In this document: piece after piece, positions 1 to 12,100 of the stretch
How positions within the stretch are numbered: the first letter of the stretch is position 1
Layout: the number at the start of each line of letters is the position of its first letter
NCBI GenBank assembly: GCA_002104985.1
Contig: MCGO01000045.1
Location: 186,001-250,000 of the forward strand
Direction of reading: 5' to 3'
Origin: Rhizoclosmatium globosum
Lineage: Eukaryota > Chytridiomycota > Chytridiomycetes > Chytridiales > Chytriomycetaceae
DNA length: 64,000 nt
Program-made: the position numbers and the translations under genes
Notes under the pieces: generated by a model
Databases searched by the model: none
Told to the model about the DNA's origin: nothing
Seen by the model: the letters and a program-made list of their open reading frames with translations, nothing else

Positions 1-2
1 TT

Positions 3-564
3 ATTCTCAGTCAAGGCAACCCGCGCTTTACAAACGTGTCAGGAAACCTCGTCTTCATCACACCTCCCAACGGCGTGCCAACGTCTGGTTCCTCGTACCC
101 AAGAACAGAACTCCGCCAAATGGCTCCAGGTGGAAGCAACGCGGCCTGGAAGGTCAACGATGGCCTGACTCACAAGCTGTCTGTCACTCTACGCGTTGAT
201 TCTTTCCCGTGGGTAGTGCAGAGTCGATTATCGTTGCTCAGATGTTTGGGTCAGGGGGCCGAGTTGATGCTGCGTGTGTACCAAACTGGTGTTGTCAAGC
301 TCTTCAACAACTTTCCCAGTGCTGTTCACTCGGTACAGTTGGAATCAGGTTACACAGTTGGACAGTTTATTTCTGCTTCGATCGCTCCTGATGCCACTGG
401 TACCACTGTTGTCTCGTATACCAACCTTGGAAGTGGAGTTTCCAAGCAGATTACCACCACTGTTGATGCCACTCAGACCTATTACTTCAAAACAGGTTCT
501 TATTGTCAGTGCTCTGCAACCGACTCTGGTGTTTGCCAAGTACCATGAGCGGGCTGCTTCTTGA
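3..564 (+). CDS. Partial PL7-like polysaccharide (alginate-type) lyase, frame-broken
   Basis: C-terminal part of a probable secreted polysaccharide lyase of the PL7 (alginate lyase 2) jelly-roll family, which cleaves uronate polymers by beta-elimination. The start lies left of the window. Visible family blocks are RTELRQM (family R-[ST]-E-[LV]-R), a VAQMFGSGG stretch, ELMLRVYQTG and the C-terminal YYFKTGSYCQ (family YFKAGxYxQ). The blocks lie in three frames: shifts are needed near 205, 262 and 532, each at a short homopolymer, after which the protein would end at 564 rather than 548. The usual Gln-[IV]-His block reads Gln-Met-Phe here, so the usual catalytic His is not seen. The substrate is inferred from the family only. 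It could be a pseudogene, but neighbouring genes show the same kind of shift. Confidence 0.6.
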
Positions 565-690
565 TGATGAAAACGTTCGACGAAGATAGGCCTTCAACTT
601 TCTCTCTACTTACATACTTTTTTCACCTATGCAGCCTTTATTCAAATACAATGCTATATGGATACTATATTTATAACTTTCTCGCACTCC

Positions 691-1724
691 TCAATACACG
701 TCACTGTGGTAAATACCATATGAACCATCACTTCCTTGATAGGCAGAATATTCCGTGGGGCTAGAAGCTGAGGCAGATGATCGGGCACGTCCGTAGATCG
801 AAGCTGAAGGCGGGCGATAATACGGATGCCGTCTTCTGGATCGCGAGTCATTGTCATCACGTAATACTCCAACACTCCCAGACTCATCTATTTGCATTCC
901 ACTGTGACACACAGTTCTTGGCACAAATGATGAGTGAACAGTATTCCCACGCTTTGCTGAAGCCGCCGAAACCCTTTTCTCTCTGGAACTCGTATCGTAT
1001 ACATAATTTCGCGAATGATGACGCCCTGCTGCCACACGATTCTTCCTCATTGTCATTTCTGACACATGTGATCCAAACCCTTCCCATTCACTATCATGAG
1101 CTTCTTCTTCATCGTGCATCGACAATGTCATCATGCTCATTTTCATGACTTCAATAGCAGTGTTTGTTGCGCGATCATTGTTGTTTCGAGAGGGGAGTGT
1201 TGTAAACGTCATGTCCACAGGCAAGGACTCCTTCAAAGGTGTCAGATCAATTCTAGTCCCAATAGTAGCTGGTGAAGACGTGGTATTCGACACTTGTGCC
1301 GTCGTTGCCATGGCTCCAAACTGGCTACTGAGATCCAATGACAGCTCACTCATACTCTTTACGAACTCGTCCTGCGAGGTCATCTTCTTAAAGATCGCAT
1401 CATGAGTATGTGTGTGGTGCCGCTAGTAGAAGGTGTTTTGAATTGCAACGTCATTGGCTTCGTTTCAGGTGTGGAGAATGGTGCAAGTGTGGGGAAAACG
1501 GGCTGGTCAGTGGATAAACTCGACAGCATGTTTGTTAAGAGTGAGTCTGTGTCTTGCAAACTGTCTTCGAGTTGGAGTGGAGATAATGTAGGGCTGCGAA
1601 GAAGAGGAATCTTGTAATGGGAGGGCTGGACGTCGGTTGTCGGCACAGTGAAGGGGGGTATATTGGCTCCTTTTGGAGTGGCAGCCGATAACGTTAGAGG
1701 AGGGGCATACCAAATAGAAGACAT
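691..1724 (-). CDS. Hypothetical Ser-rich protein, two frame segments
   Basis: No family recognised. The protein is hydrophilic and rich in Ser, Thr and Arg, with no membrane segment; a first segment (1724-1380) carries Pro/Thr-rich stretches and a second (to 691) ends in a Tyr/Ser-rich tail. The first segment runs into a stop just as the second begins at an ATGA overlap. In the second frame the reading extends upstream through HDAIFKK, so one protein with a single-base shift near 1385-1410 (a CA-repeat tract) is likelier than two genes. Coding-like sequence also continues upstream to about 1840 (a TPPKTPIFGELF stretch) and would reach an ATG at about 1841 if a five-C run were one base longer. 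The true start is therefore uncertain. It is probably a disordered protein. Confidence 0.4.
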
Positions 1725-1930
1725 GTTTGAGGTGAATCGGGAGCTGTACAGGAATAACTCTCCAAAAATAGGTGTCTTCGGAGGTGTCAGTGGCTCGGTT
1801 TTTGAGTTCTTTTTGTTCTGTGCCTCCGCCCCCTTGCCATAAAACTTCCTTTCGACACGTCTACATCAAAAAATACTTTATTGAATTAATGGTATGGGTA
1901 ATTATGCACGAACACATCTAAAAAAATAAT

Positions 1931-4900
1931 TCAACTCTTCCCTAACGGAACCACATAGACTAGATCCTCAGCATCCACTAAATCAAAGCCACGACAGTTT
2001 GTGTAAACATATTTGGTTTTTCCTTCACCCTCAACGCCATAACTGGTGCTTCCTGCGGTGGATTTTCCCTTTCCATTTGATGCTCGGTCGGAGGCTCGAT
2101 ACAGACCAAGTGGAATAAAGTCCCGCTTTAACAGGTACTTCATCAATTCAGAGTACTTGTGACCGTGCAACTTTGCAGGCACCCTTACATGTGTAACCAC
2201 AGATGACAAAGCAAAGATGACTTCGCCAATATATGGTCTAAAGTATGTCTGAGCTAACATCGAGTGCAAGAAAGACACTGGAATAACACGACCCATTGCA
2301 AAGTTTTTATCAAAGTGGTGAGACAAGAACGGTGAGAACCCAGACTCGTTCAATTCAGCTTCATCAACGAGTCTTTGAAGATAAGCTGCTGAAACTGAGG
2401 AAGTAGCTTTTCCAGTGGGACCCTCTTCGTCACGATCATCTACTTGATGCACGTCTTCATTGTCATCTCCGTTTTGAGTTTGGAGTATAGGTTTGGTACT
2501 CGTAGTTGTCAAAATACTTGCTGCATCATCATCGATTTTAGTTTCGGGGAGTGGGGTTGGTGAACGCGCTGGAACAGCCAAATATCTTCTGCTTTCAGAC
2601 ATAGTCATACTAGTGTTCTTTTCGGGCCAAATAAATCTGTATAGCTGGTACAAGAACCCTTCCTTATCAGCTCCTCGTTGTCTGACCTTCTTATACAGCG
2701 TGATTCTGTCATGAATGCTGAGCGTGTAGTTGGTCAGAATAGATTGCATCCGAAGGTTGTCAGTATCCCATTCGATGCTTTTTTGGTTTGCGCTAAAGTA
2801 TCGAACATTGCTTCCGCTTACAAGCTCAACCATGAAATTAGTCGCTGGCCATTCCTCTTGAATCATTTTGATGATAAAGATTGAGTTTGCGTCAGGTAAG
2901 ATATGTGCATTTTCCATTTTTGCAGTGGACACAACAGGCGTTGAGAAAATGACAATACGTTTACATCTTTCGATACCACTGCGAAGTAAGCTCGTTTTCT
3001 TTAGAGGAGTTCCTTTCACGATTTTGATGAATCCGTCGTTCATTATATCCGTCCAAATGCCAGCATCTCCATCCTTCTTGGTGTCTGAATCGACTTGAAC
3101 ATCACCTTCGACCAAACAGACAACTTTGATAGTCTGATATTCAGCTCCTTCATGCAATGTTGACCTATAATCTGATTCTGCCTTTCGCATACTTGTAACA
3201 AAATGACGAATACCCCGTGCAGTAACGTGACCGCACAGGATGATATGGCCTGATAAATCGCTCAAGCCAAGGTCGGCTGCTTTAGGTCCTTCTTTTTTGT
3301 TTGCATCTTCTGAGACTTTCGATTCTTCAATGCTGTCCACACTCCCAGGATTCACTCCAACAAGTGGCGTTAGCTTACTATTCATCTCTGCTTCTAAATC
3401 TAGCATTTCGATTTGTTCACGCTTTACCGCATCTTTGAACTGAATGCTGACACGTAGGCACACTTCATCCCCACCGTTTGTTAAACAAAACAGGACATCA
3501 TCACCACGTAAAAGGTATTCTTTGCCTGGATTGAGTCTCAGTTTTCCAGTAGCTGGTCCGCTCAAACTTGTAACTGCGAAAATGGTGACATTAAAAGTCT
3601 TGAACACTGTTTCAACGACTTCATCCCATCTCATACTACTCAATCCAGGAGGTACTCTAAACGAAAAGATCTGGTTTGATGCACCAAGCGTATATTCGTA
3701 CATCCACGGCTCACGATCATGCAACGGACTTCTCTCATTTGAATAAGTACTTATCAAGTTCAAGATCAAAGTGAGAAATCCAGGAACCATGCATTCTCTT
3801 GCAGAATACTCATTTTGAATTTATCACTGCAGAGAACACGATCACATCCACAGCGGACGCTGAGGTCTTCACTTCGAATATCAAGAACTTCACCAAGAAT
3901 TGGGATTCCAGGATGTATTTTCTTTGTCACAAGTGCTTGCATAAGGATCTCAGCGTCGGCACCTCTGGTTACTTTAAGTTGTTCGTCTTCAGCAACACTC
4001 GAAGAGTTGGTATCCACAGGTTCGTTGATGAGAAACAAAGCCGTGGCATATTTGGCGCCAGCTCGTTTCAAGTCTGGAGCACTCAAAGCAGATCCAGCCA
4101 GATAATGAACTCGATTTCGATACATTGGATGGCGAAGAAGTTTTCGAATCATTAAACTAGGCAAAGCTTGGGCGAGGATTACTACGTGGGAGTTTGCATC
4201 AGCCGTGAAAAACTCTTTGCAGAAGTCAATTATTCCTGTGTAAGTGACAGAGCCACTAAGGATCACATGAGCGTACGTCTTGGATGGATAGTATTGCGCT
4301 CGTTGGTATGGACTACTGGAGTAATAAATTTCCGTCATACGAGTCGTTTGAACTGGTACGTAAATAATGACGAAAACAATAAGGATCATAACGACGACAC
4401 GGGATGGAATTGAGCTTGGAGTCAAGTCACCAAATCCGATTGTACTGAAGGTAACCATAATATAGTACAGACTGTCATGCCAGTAAGTTAGCGAAGGAGT
4501 AGAATGTTTCCCGCTATTTATAGTTTCAAGAGCGTTGATGACACTGGCAGAGAGGAAGATGAAGTTGCAAAAAGTTAGAGCCACAATGGTCAACTCTCTT
4601 CGCTCTTCTGTTTCAGAAAACGAAAGAAGTCGATAAGTTCGAAGAATTCTTGAGGCTCGTAAAATACGAAGAAGTCCCAAGAACCAAATAAAGTGACTAT
4701 GCTCTCGAATAACCAAGTAAATAAATGGCGGCACGATGCAGATGAGATCAATCATTGAGGTAGCATTAAAGTAGAATGCCAGACGGTCTTCAGCAATATA
4801 CATGGATATTGCATAGTCAATCAGGAATATACTGGCGAGAACAACGTCCAACATTTTGATAAATATTTTTTCGTCGTTTTGAATGGAGTATGTCAAGAAA

Positions 4901-5606
4901 ACATAGTTTACGATAGAAATGAGAGTACAGAGAACTTGAAACATCATCCAAAATCGACCAAAAGACGATGAATCAAACCAGCGTCGAATCGCTTCGGGAG
5001 ATAGATGGTCAGCATAAGTCTTTTGGGTTTGGACATGGAAGGTGGCGAGGTAATTTTCAGCTAAAAAGAGGGGACGTGCAATAAAAGCTGAAATTCCAGT
5101 AAATTTTCGCTCTTTGCGCGTGGTAGCATCGTTGTCTTTTGCAAGCGCTTCAGATTTTAAGTTGTCTTTGCGGTTGATTAGTTTTTCGAGCTGTATATTT
5201 GTGTTAACAAGAAGCACAGTAGTAGGAAGAATCACCTTTCTCTGCTCCTTCCTGATTTTTCGGATATCATTGAGATCATCATAACCTCTATTGATTTTCA
5301 GTCCCAGCTGAGCGAGACCAAGCTGCTGTAATGGGTCGTCAAGCAGATCATCATCTGAAAGATGAAGTATGAGTGAGAACATCATACAAATTATTTAGCA
5401 TCACCATATCCATACTTGATACTCTGATGCAATTTGTATAAATACTTGATCAAACGCGCTCCCAAGATACTGGCTGGGATAATGACAAAAGGAGCCCAAA
5501 GCAAGAAATTGTACCCAGACTCCTCAAGCATCACCCCAATCACTTGATCGAGTGTCTTGTTTGTCAAGTCTGTGCTGTTGAAAGCGTCATCTAAGATGTC
5601 GCTCAT
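1931..5606 (-). CDS. BK/Slo-type K+ channel with S0 and two RCK domains
   Basis: Plasma-membrane K+ channel of the Slo family. Exon 1 (5606-5423) carries an N-terminal hydrophobic helix after YNFLLWAP, matching the extra S0 segment of BK channels. A 68-nt GT-AG intron (5422-5355) joins it to the body. S1-S6 follow: S4 has spaced arginines (LRILRASRILRTYR), the pore helix and filter read FSTIGFGD, and S6 follows. RCK1 starts at HVILSGSVTYTG and RCK2 at GHIILCGHVTARG; the C-terminus KYVYTNCRGFDLV matches the BK end. A one-base shift near 3803 splits the gene: in the alternative frame the junction reads ILARECMVPGF, the expected Slo block, so this is one protein of about 1,150 residues. The aspartate string of the BK calcium bowl, expected before the HSMLAQTYF block, is absent, so gating may not be through that site. 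Confidence 0.85.
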
Positions 5607-5635
5607 CGCGGTTTAGGTCAGTCAAGTCCAAATTG

Positions 5636-6873
5636 TCAGATTTTTTGAAACAGCCTGCAAATATTTGTATTCACGTAATTAAATATGAAATGGAATACTA
5701 CTAAAATTAAGATCAAATTTAACATTTTTTGGATCATGATTGGTTTTGCAGTGGATTGAACAACTTCAAGCACAGCTGTACAGTGAGCACATCGCGAAGC
5801 TTTGGTTGGAATATGGCTCAAGCAATATGGACACTCTTTTAAATCTTTCATATGATCGCCTGGCTCTGCTCCGAAATATGTTGAGAGGTTTTTGTGTTTT
5901 ACGGCTGCTGGGCTGGCACCAACTTCGGCCACCAAAATGGTGTGCGAATTTGAAACTTCGGTTGATGCTGTGTGAGGTTTAATGCTCGATTGGTTGTGAT
6001 TCCATGAAGCACCAGATGGAAGGCCTGCGTCAGAGGCACTTTTCCTCATTGCAGCAAGTCCATAGAAACCGGAACTCAAAGCATCTGAATTTCTATCTGC
6101 CTTATGTGCTATAGCTGGCGTTGATCCAGTACTTAGCGGTCTGTCCTCTCCAGTACTTGGTCTTGAAGGATCCCTTTTCTTGAACAGAGGTATCGCCATT
6201 CCACTATTCTTCAAGTTCTTCAACGACTGCTTTGTAGAAAGAATAAATGTCTTCAAGAACCGAATCACAGAAAAGAGTGTCAAGGCAATCATGAAGAAGT
6301 TGAGAAGAATCTGGAGGAAGCTTCCCAAGTTCCATGTTACAGCTCCAGCCGTATGCGCGTCCGCTGGTGTTTTGAAATTACACATCGTAGCGTTCCTCGC
6401 ACAAACAGTTGCATCAGGTGCCTTGAGAACAACATAAAAGTTTTCCAACTGACGTCCAATGGCGAGACCAATAAATGGGGACAATAAATCATTCACGAAA
6501 CTGTTGATGACGGTTATAAACGATGTTCCAACCACCATTCCGATTGCATAATCCATAATTCTGCCATCCCCAAGAAACAGGCCAAACTCCTTCGACCAAT
6601 TTTTGATTGACTTTCGAGTCTTTTTGAGGCCAGTTTTGAGGTGTTTACTTGCTGTCCTCCTCAGTGAATTGTTTGAGGCTTTGTGTTCTTTCGAGTTTCG
6701 GGGATTTCGACTGAACCACCATCGTTTTCGCTCAGGGCGTTATCAACTGATGTATCAGACATTGTTTTTTCTAGTCCGGTTTGCTTGCTATCTATCTCTA
6801 AAATGGTTTCAATGGAGAAGTGAAGAGGTTCTGGTTCATCGCTATGTCGTTGCCCTGAAGAATCTCGCGTCAT
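5636..6873 (-). CDS. Large-conductance mechanosensitive channel (MscL family) with Cys-ribbon tail
   Basis: Homologue of MscL, the tension-gated pore that releases osmolytes on hypo-osmotic shock. The first transmembrane helix MDYAIGMVVGTSF followed by SFVNDLLSPFIGL is the family signature; the second helix is QILLNFFMIALTLFSVI. Upstream, in the same frame, KNWSKEFGLFLGDG matches the MscL N-terminal amphipathic helix, so coding starts before the methionine at 6556. Further upstream the frame changes near 6650, and an Asp/Ser-rich N-terminal segment runs to about 6873, so the start is uncertain. After a Ser-rich linker the tail carries CPYC-x(n)-CAHC, a zinc-ribbon-like motif, then another hydrophobic segment. 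MscL is mainly bacterial but known in some fungi; the tail resembles that of some bacterial MscLs. The stop lies 29 bp before the BK channel start, on the same strand. Confidence 0.75.
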
Positions 6874-7028
6874 CTCGCTTTCTGCTGCGTGTCGATCTTC
6901 TGTTTTGAAGGAAACAAGTTGAGGCCTTCCACCTCATTTGAAAATCTCTGAGATTTCCTTGCAGTGAGAGAACGAGACCTTTCCATCATTTTCCTTTCAG
7001 GTTGAAGCGCCAATCACGCGAAGATTAA

Positions 7029-7763
7029 ATGGCCTCAAACGCGAAGCAGCCGCGCATCAGAAACGCAGTCCATGATGCTGCTATTTGGTGTGTTGTGTTC
7101 TGTAGCCCGAGGAGTCAATCTCCTGACTCAAAATGACAGGAGACAAACAGTACACTATGAGTTAACAACAGCCAAGAATTGGGACCGCTATTGGGGCTTC
7201 ATGAGAGACGCGATGATCGTATGTAGAACGTACCTTGATTCCCCATTGTTCCCCCTTCTCAAACACTACAACTCCTCTTCCCACAACCACCCATAAAACA
7301 AACAGGAAAACGAAGAATCAATCAAATCAGTCCGCCAAGCGAAAGGCAAAAAACACCAAATCCTCCCACCCATCAAGAAACCAACCCTCCCAAAACCGAC
7401 CCCTTCTCCGACGAAAAACCAACACCCCAACATACATCGGGACTTCCCTCAAAGTTACCCCCGGGAATCGTCCTCCCAGATGATCACCCCATCGTCAGCG
7501 ATTTCCTCATCACGTACAAAGTCCCCGAAATAATTCGCACGCGTCTACCCGCGCAAAAGTATCGCGTTCCATGTACGACTAGTTCTGAGGTTGGGTGGAT
7601 TTGGGGGAACGCGCAAGAGGAGGCTAAGCCTTTTGATGGGGATACTGTTACCGGGTTGAGTCGGAAGGCGAAATTTCATACACTGGAGAGGTTTCCGAGG
7701 GAAGCGTATGGGAAGGGGGATGTGCTCAAGTGGTGGGGCGGAACGAGGGAGAGCATGCCTTGA
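7029..7763 (+). CDS. Probable ciliary microtubule inner protein (C20orf85/LLC1-like)
   Basis: Small protein resembling the C20orf85/CIMIP1 (LLC1) group of axonemal proteins. Exon 1 (7029-7089) encodes RIRNAVHDAAIW; after a 61-nt intron, exon 2 (7151-7218) gives HYELTTAKNWDRYWGF, matching the family pattern IW...NW..NWGF. A second intron (7219-7305) leads to exon 3. The C-terminal part has a conserved-looking TTSSEVGWIWG block and ends LKWWGGTRESMP. Within exon 3 the frame must change near 7395 at an AAAA run to join the two parts. Axonemal proteins fit a fungus with flagellated zoospores. The family assignment rests on the N-terminal pattern and is moderate; the C-terminal block is not one I can place in a named family. 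Confidence 0.5.
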
Positions 7764-7853
7764 TGTCTTTAAACCCTCTGCATTTTTTCCTTATTTTTCC
7801 CAAAGATTCTGGTTTTTATTAAAAACTTAATTCAACGATTTGTATGATTCTGG

Positions 7854-8829
7854 TTAACTTTGATAGTCATTGAATTTCTGATTTCCTTTGCATCTCAGAT
7901 TTTCTACAAGACTTATTTTGGCTGACTGTTTGGTGGCTGTTGCGCTTGCTAATTTGGACGATTTTTCCACAACCACCTTCACCAAGTCTTGGTTCAAGTG
8001 TAACGTAATTAAAGGTGTCAAGATTCCGTCCATGCTCGCAAGGCAGTTACTCAATACATCTAATGCAAGTGGCTCCTTCCATTCAGGGTAAAAAACTGGT
8101 GAGGTACAGACGGGAAAGAGGGTATAACAGACAAGGAAGGAGGCAATCATAAGCAACAATTTGTCACGACCGTTTCTTGATGTTTCATCTTTATGACGTT
8201 GATTGGAGTTGAGAGGTGAAGCATGGATTGATACTTGCATTGACGGTGATAAGACAACGATAGTAAAGGAAAGCAATGCCTCCGAATGTAAAGAACATTA
8301 CTGAACAAGATTATGAGACATGCGTTGTTGATGGTGCCCCTGGTAAAAAGTAGCTCTTGGATCTATTATATGGATTTAGAGGAATTGTTTATTAATGCGC
8401 GTTCAAGGATTTACATGAGTTGCAAACGACCAAATCATAATACACAGCGTAAATACAGCGTGTCCGGCAACGATATAGACATAAAACTTGATATTGCCTC
8501 ACCACGACAAATGAGACAGTATCTCTCAAGAGCAATTATCAAGTATGTGAAAGTAACTAAAACTCCCATCGAGTACAGAAATATTCCTGTTAGTTGTTTT
8601 GGCCAAGGTGTAGAATTGAACCAGTCACGGTATATGCCATGTAAATATTGATTGGAATAAGGAGAGAATTGAATAAGGTGAGGAGAGCAAGGAGAAAGAG
8701 GACTAGTCGACCCAGCGTCGATTTTTGGAAACGGCCAGCTTGTCCAAATATTAGAAACAAAATCAACGAGCTAGAACACAGTGCTCCAATCCCTGCGCAA
8801 ACTAGGATGGGGATTCGTGAGCTATCCAT
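7854..8829 (-). CDS. Class A (rhodopsin-like) GPCR
   Basis: Seven-helix receptor predicted in the plasma membrane. Starting at the ATG at 8829, helix 1 is ILVCAGIGALCSSSLILFLIF and helix 2 follows RLVLFLLALLTLF. Downstream pieces in other frames give helix 3 ending in ALERYCLICRG (the E/DRY motif), helix 4 around FTLCIMIWSFATH, a helix 5 candidate (MFFTFGGIAFLYY), helix 6 (LLLMIASFLVCY) and helix 7 (NCLASMDGILTPLITL, where class A receptors have an NPxxY-like block). GT-AG introns are plausible after helices 3 and 4, but the junction between helices 2 and 3 and the one after helix 5 may be indels instead. The ligand is unknown. The order of helices and the ERY motif make the family call fairly safe; exact exons are not. 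Confidence 0.6.
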
Positions 8830-9155
8830 GATTATTTTCGACTCGGAATCTCTTTGTTCATACTTTTCCAAATACAAATTTCAAGAGTAGCATTCAGATA
8901 TGGTTAATTCATCTACATTTTAATTTTACTATGTCCTTATCGGTATCGTTTCACTGAGCTTGAACCCTGATTTGACAGCCATCCTTGATTATAATGTACC
9001 GATAATTGGATTCATGGGGAAGTTGTTTATTTGACAGCAGAATATGGTATTCGTTAAAATGAAGTTAGAAATATGATAGTGTTTTGGTGGCTGTCCGCTT
9101 GAGCGACAAAAACAAAACAAAAGCAAAACATCAAGTTCCACCAAAACAGCATTAA
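8830..9155. other. Divergent intergenic spacer
   Basis: This is the AT-rich spacer between the divergently transcribed GPCR (start 8829) and the F-box-like gene (start 9156). It must hold both promoters. I see no gene, repeat or recognisable binding motif. Confidence 0.6.
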
Positions 9156-12100
9156 ATGGCAACATCACCCACCACTGATCCCAACGACTCCGTCAGTATC
9201 CTTTCGACGTCTGAGCTCTGGACGATCGTTGTTTGTTCGTTTGGCGGAGCGCAAGTGCTGGATGGAAGGGATCTTTACCAGCTCAGTCTCGTTTGCCACG
9301 GGGCATTCTCTGCAGTTTCAGCGGCCAAGACGAAGGCAAAGTGGGCAGTGAATCGGTGAGTTCTTTGTTTGATTTGATTGGTTGATTGGTTGATTGGTTA
9401 GTTGAGTTGAGTTGTACTGACTTCGTTGCCAACCAACCAACCAACCAAACCAAAGGTTCGGAGCCACGTCCGCGCTGCCGTCGCTGTACAAAGAGCACCC
9501 ACGTTTGATTGTTCCGATTGTCGTCGATGCGCTTGTTTCGCTTCGAGCGCCGATTCCGCGGGCCTTCGTTCTGCTGCTCGTCAGGGAACGCCGCGCCCAC
9601 GAACGACACGCAAAGTGGTGGACGACCACTGGAAGTACCAACAGGCCGTGAAGAGGCGGCTCGAGTGGCGCGCGATGGAGTTGGAGGCACAGCGACTGAC
9701 GAGTTGAGTATCTGCTGCTCTACTTGAAACACGCACTTACTTGCCGCAAAACAGGCGACTCGGCCCTCGAAGATAAGGCTGTAATTGCAAAGAAACAGTC
9801 AAAACGTGACATCCACGAATTCAAAGAAGGCTCAGAGTCGGATGCAGAATCACACACAGACCAAACAATAATGGATGCCTACACCGACGATAACCACAGC
9901 TTTGACGAACAGGCTGCTCGTACAGCTGTTGCCTTGGTTCCTCTTCCATCCTATGACGAAATCAAACCCGTTCCATACCCAGATCCTGTCCCCACCACAA
10001 ACACTCAACTCCTCAAACCTGGTGTCCGTGACTACATTATTGAAATCGGCGAAGATATTTATGGAAGAGTATTTTTGGCTGCGAATGCTCCCCTAGTCTA
10101 TGCAGAACGCATCTCTCTTCTTCCAGACGAACTTCACTGGACGGCCAACATTTCTCAGGTCGTCGGAATGAACTCTCCCGCTGCCGAGTGGCCATTCGAT
10201 GATACAGCCATGTTTACTTACCTCTTGAAATACGGAATGGACGTCAAATCGTTTTTGAGTTCCGATGTCGCCAAGGAGTTTACTGTCATTCCAACACCAG
10301 AAACTGCAAATGCGGATGGATCCTTTGCTCCTGCCTCCGCCGCAGCTTCGTCTTCTGCCATATCTGCATCTACTGGGTTTGCTACAGCCACGGTATCAAC
10401 TGGTTTTGCTGTTTCACGGCACCAGGAAGCTTGGAAGAGAATCTGTGAATCTATTTGGGCCTTGATTCATAAGCATGCCTTCCTGCCAGAATTTGTGATT
10501 GGGGATGCCTTGGGCTCATTGAAACGATTCCTGCGTAACGGAGTGTCGTTGGATGCTTCCCATCATGGGGACGAAGCAACTTGGGTTTTGAGTGAAGTGC
10601 TTCACTTTGATGAGAAACTCGGACGGCTGTTGTGCAAAAGTGCAGGGATCCCTCAAGAAATTGTCGAAAACGAATTGTATTACTGGGTAATTTCTTGCCT
10701 CTTCCATAAGCACAAGGTCTCTAACCTAATAATTTAGGCTCTCGTAGATTCTCGCATCCAACATCCGCTTCGAAAACACACTCAACTCCCCTTCTTTGAG
10801 GAGCTTCATATGCGGAAGCAATTGCAACGTTACCCAACCCAATCCCACACTCAGTCCTCCGCCGCTACATCCGCAATCACGCCTCCAAGCTGACAATCCA
10901 ACGTTTAACCGAATACACTCCAACCCCACTTTCCAAAATTCAAGATATTGGCGACGAACTCTTGTCAACTCTATTATCCCATCAATCCTCTCCTCCCAAA
11001 CAAACCCAGGCACATCCCTCGCTAAAGTCGATTTCCTCGTTGAAGCTCTCTCTATCACTCCAGAGACTTTGTTGACACACTTTACGATCCCTGAATACCA
11101 AACCTACACCACATCAGAAGCCAAAACCGTTGCAGGAAGCGCACCTGTCGCTTCAGCCGCCGACGACTACATGGACCTCATGAACGCATACACTCTCCCC
11201 GGTCCACAACTCCTCACCCAAATCGGTGCATTGACTGGATCGATTCCGTGGGCTGTGTGGAACTACCTCGTCACGCGATACATCAACAATACTGCACCGA
11301 CTTGGAAGAATTCAGCGTCTACTGGAGAAGTGCTTTCGATTCTTTTGCATGATTTGACGGTTCGACGGGCGAGTCATGGTGTGGAGGATGATCCTGCGCG
11401 TAGATGGTTTGGAGAGAAGGAGGCTGATCAGGCTCTTGGAGCGTTTTTGAAGGCTGTTCAAGCTGCTGGTGGGGTTGTGAAGGTGTTTCCTGCGACTGTT
11501 GTTGAGGTGTTGAAGAGAGTCGTGGAGGGTGTTGAGCGTGGGTATGAAGGGTTCCTACACGCTTTGTTGCAGTTTTAGAGAGACTGGAGCGGGTTTTGGT
11601 TGAAGGAGGGTTGGATGAGGCGGGAAAGAAGGAGTGGATTGATTTGTTGAATGAGTGTGTTGTGGAGAGCTCGACGTGGCAGGATGTTGTCAAGCAGAGT
11701 AGCACTACTGAAGAAGTCTTGAATGACTCCATCAAGCCGGAAGTGCGTTTCTACTGGGCTGTTGTGAGCATCATTGAGGACACATCTAACCCAACTGCAC
11801 CACCACACAAACGATTTGCAGCGTGGGTCAAGGAACTGGAAGCAGCGCAATCAAGTCTTGCCACTAGCTCTTTATCCAAGGAAACCATCAGCGCATCAAG
11901 ACCCGCAGATCCTCCAGCCCCTTCCCGCTTCGCCTCAGTAACATCATCGTTCTTCAACTCATTCAGTGAATCAATTTCAAACTCTACAACACTCCAAAGC
12001 TTCAACGCGAAAGCAACGCCAGTGGCTGCAAGCATCAACCAGTCTGCGCAGAAACTAGGCCATTCTATCGCGTCTTCAAAAGTTGCGGAACAGGTCTCAG

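Noticed and set aside
1931..5385. Two separate channel-subunit genes instead of one BK gene
   Set aside because: The second frame begins inside RCK1 and the junction restores ILARECMVPGF, an expected Slo block, with one base.
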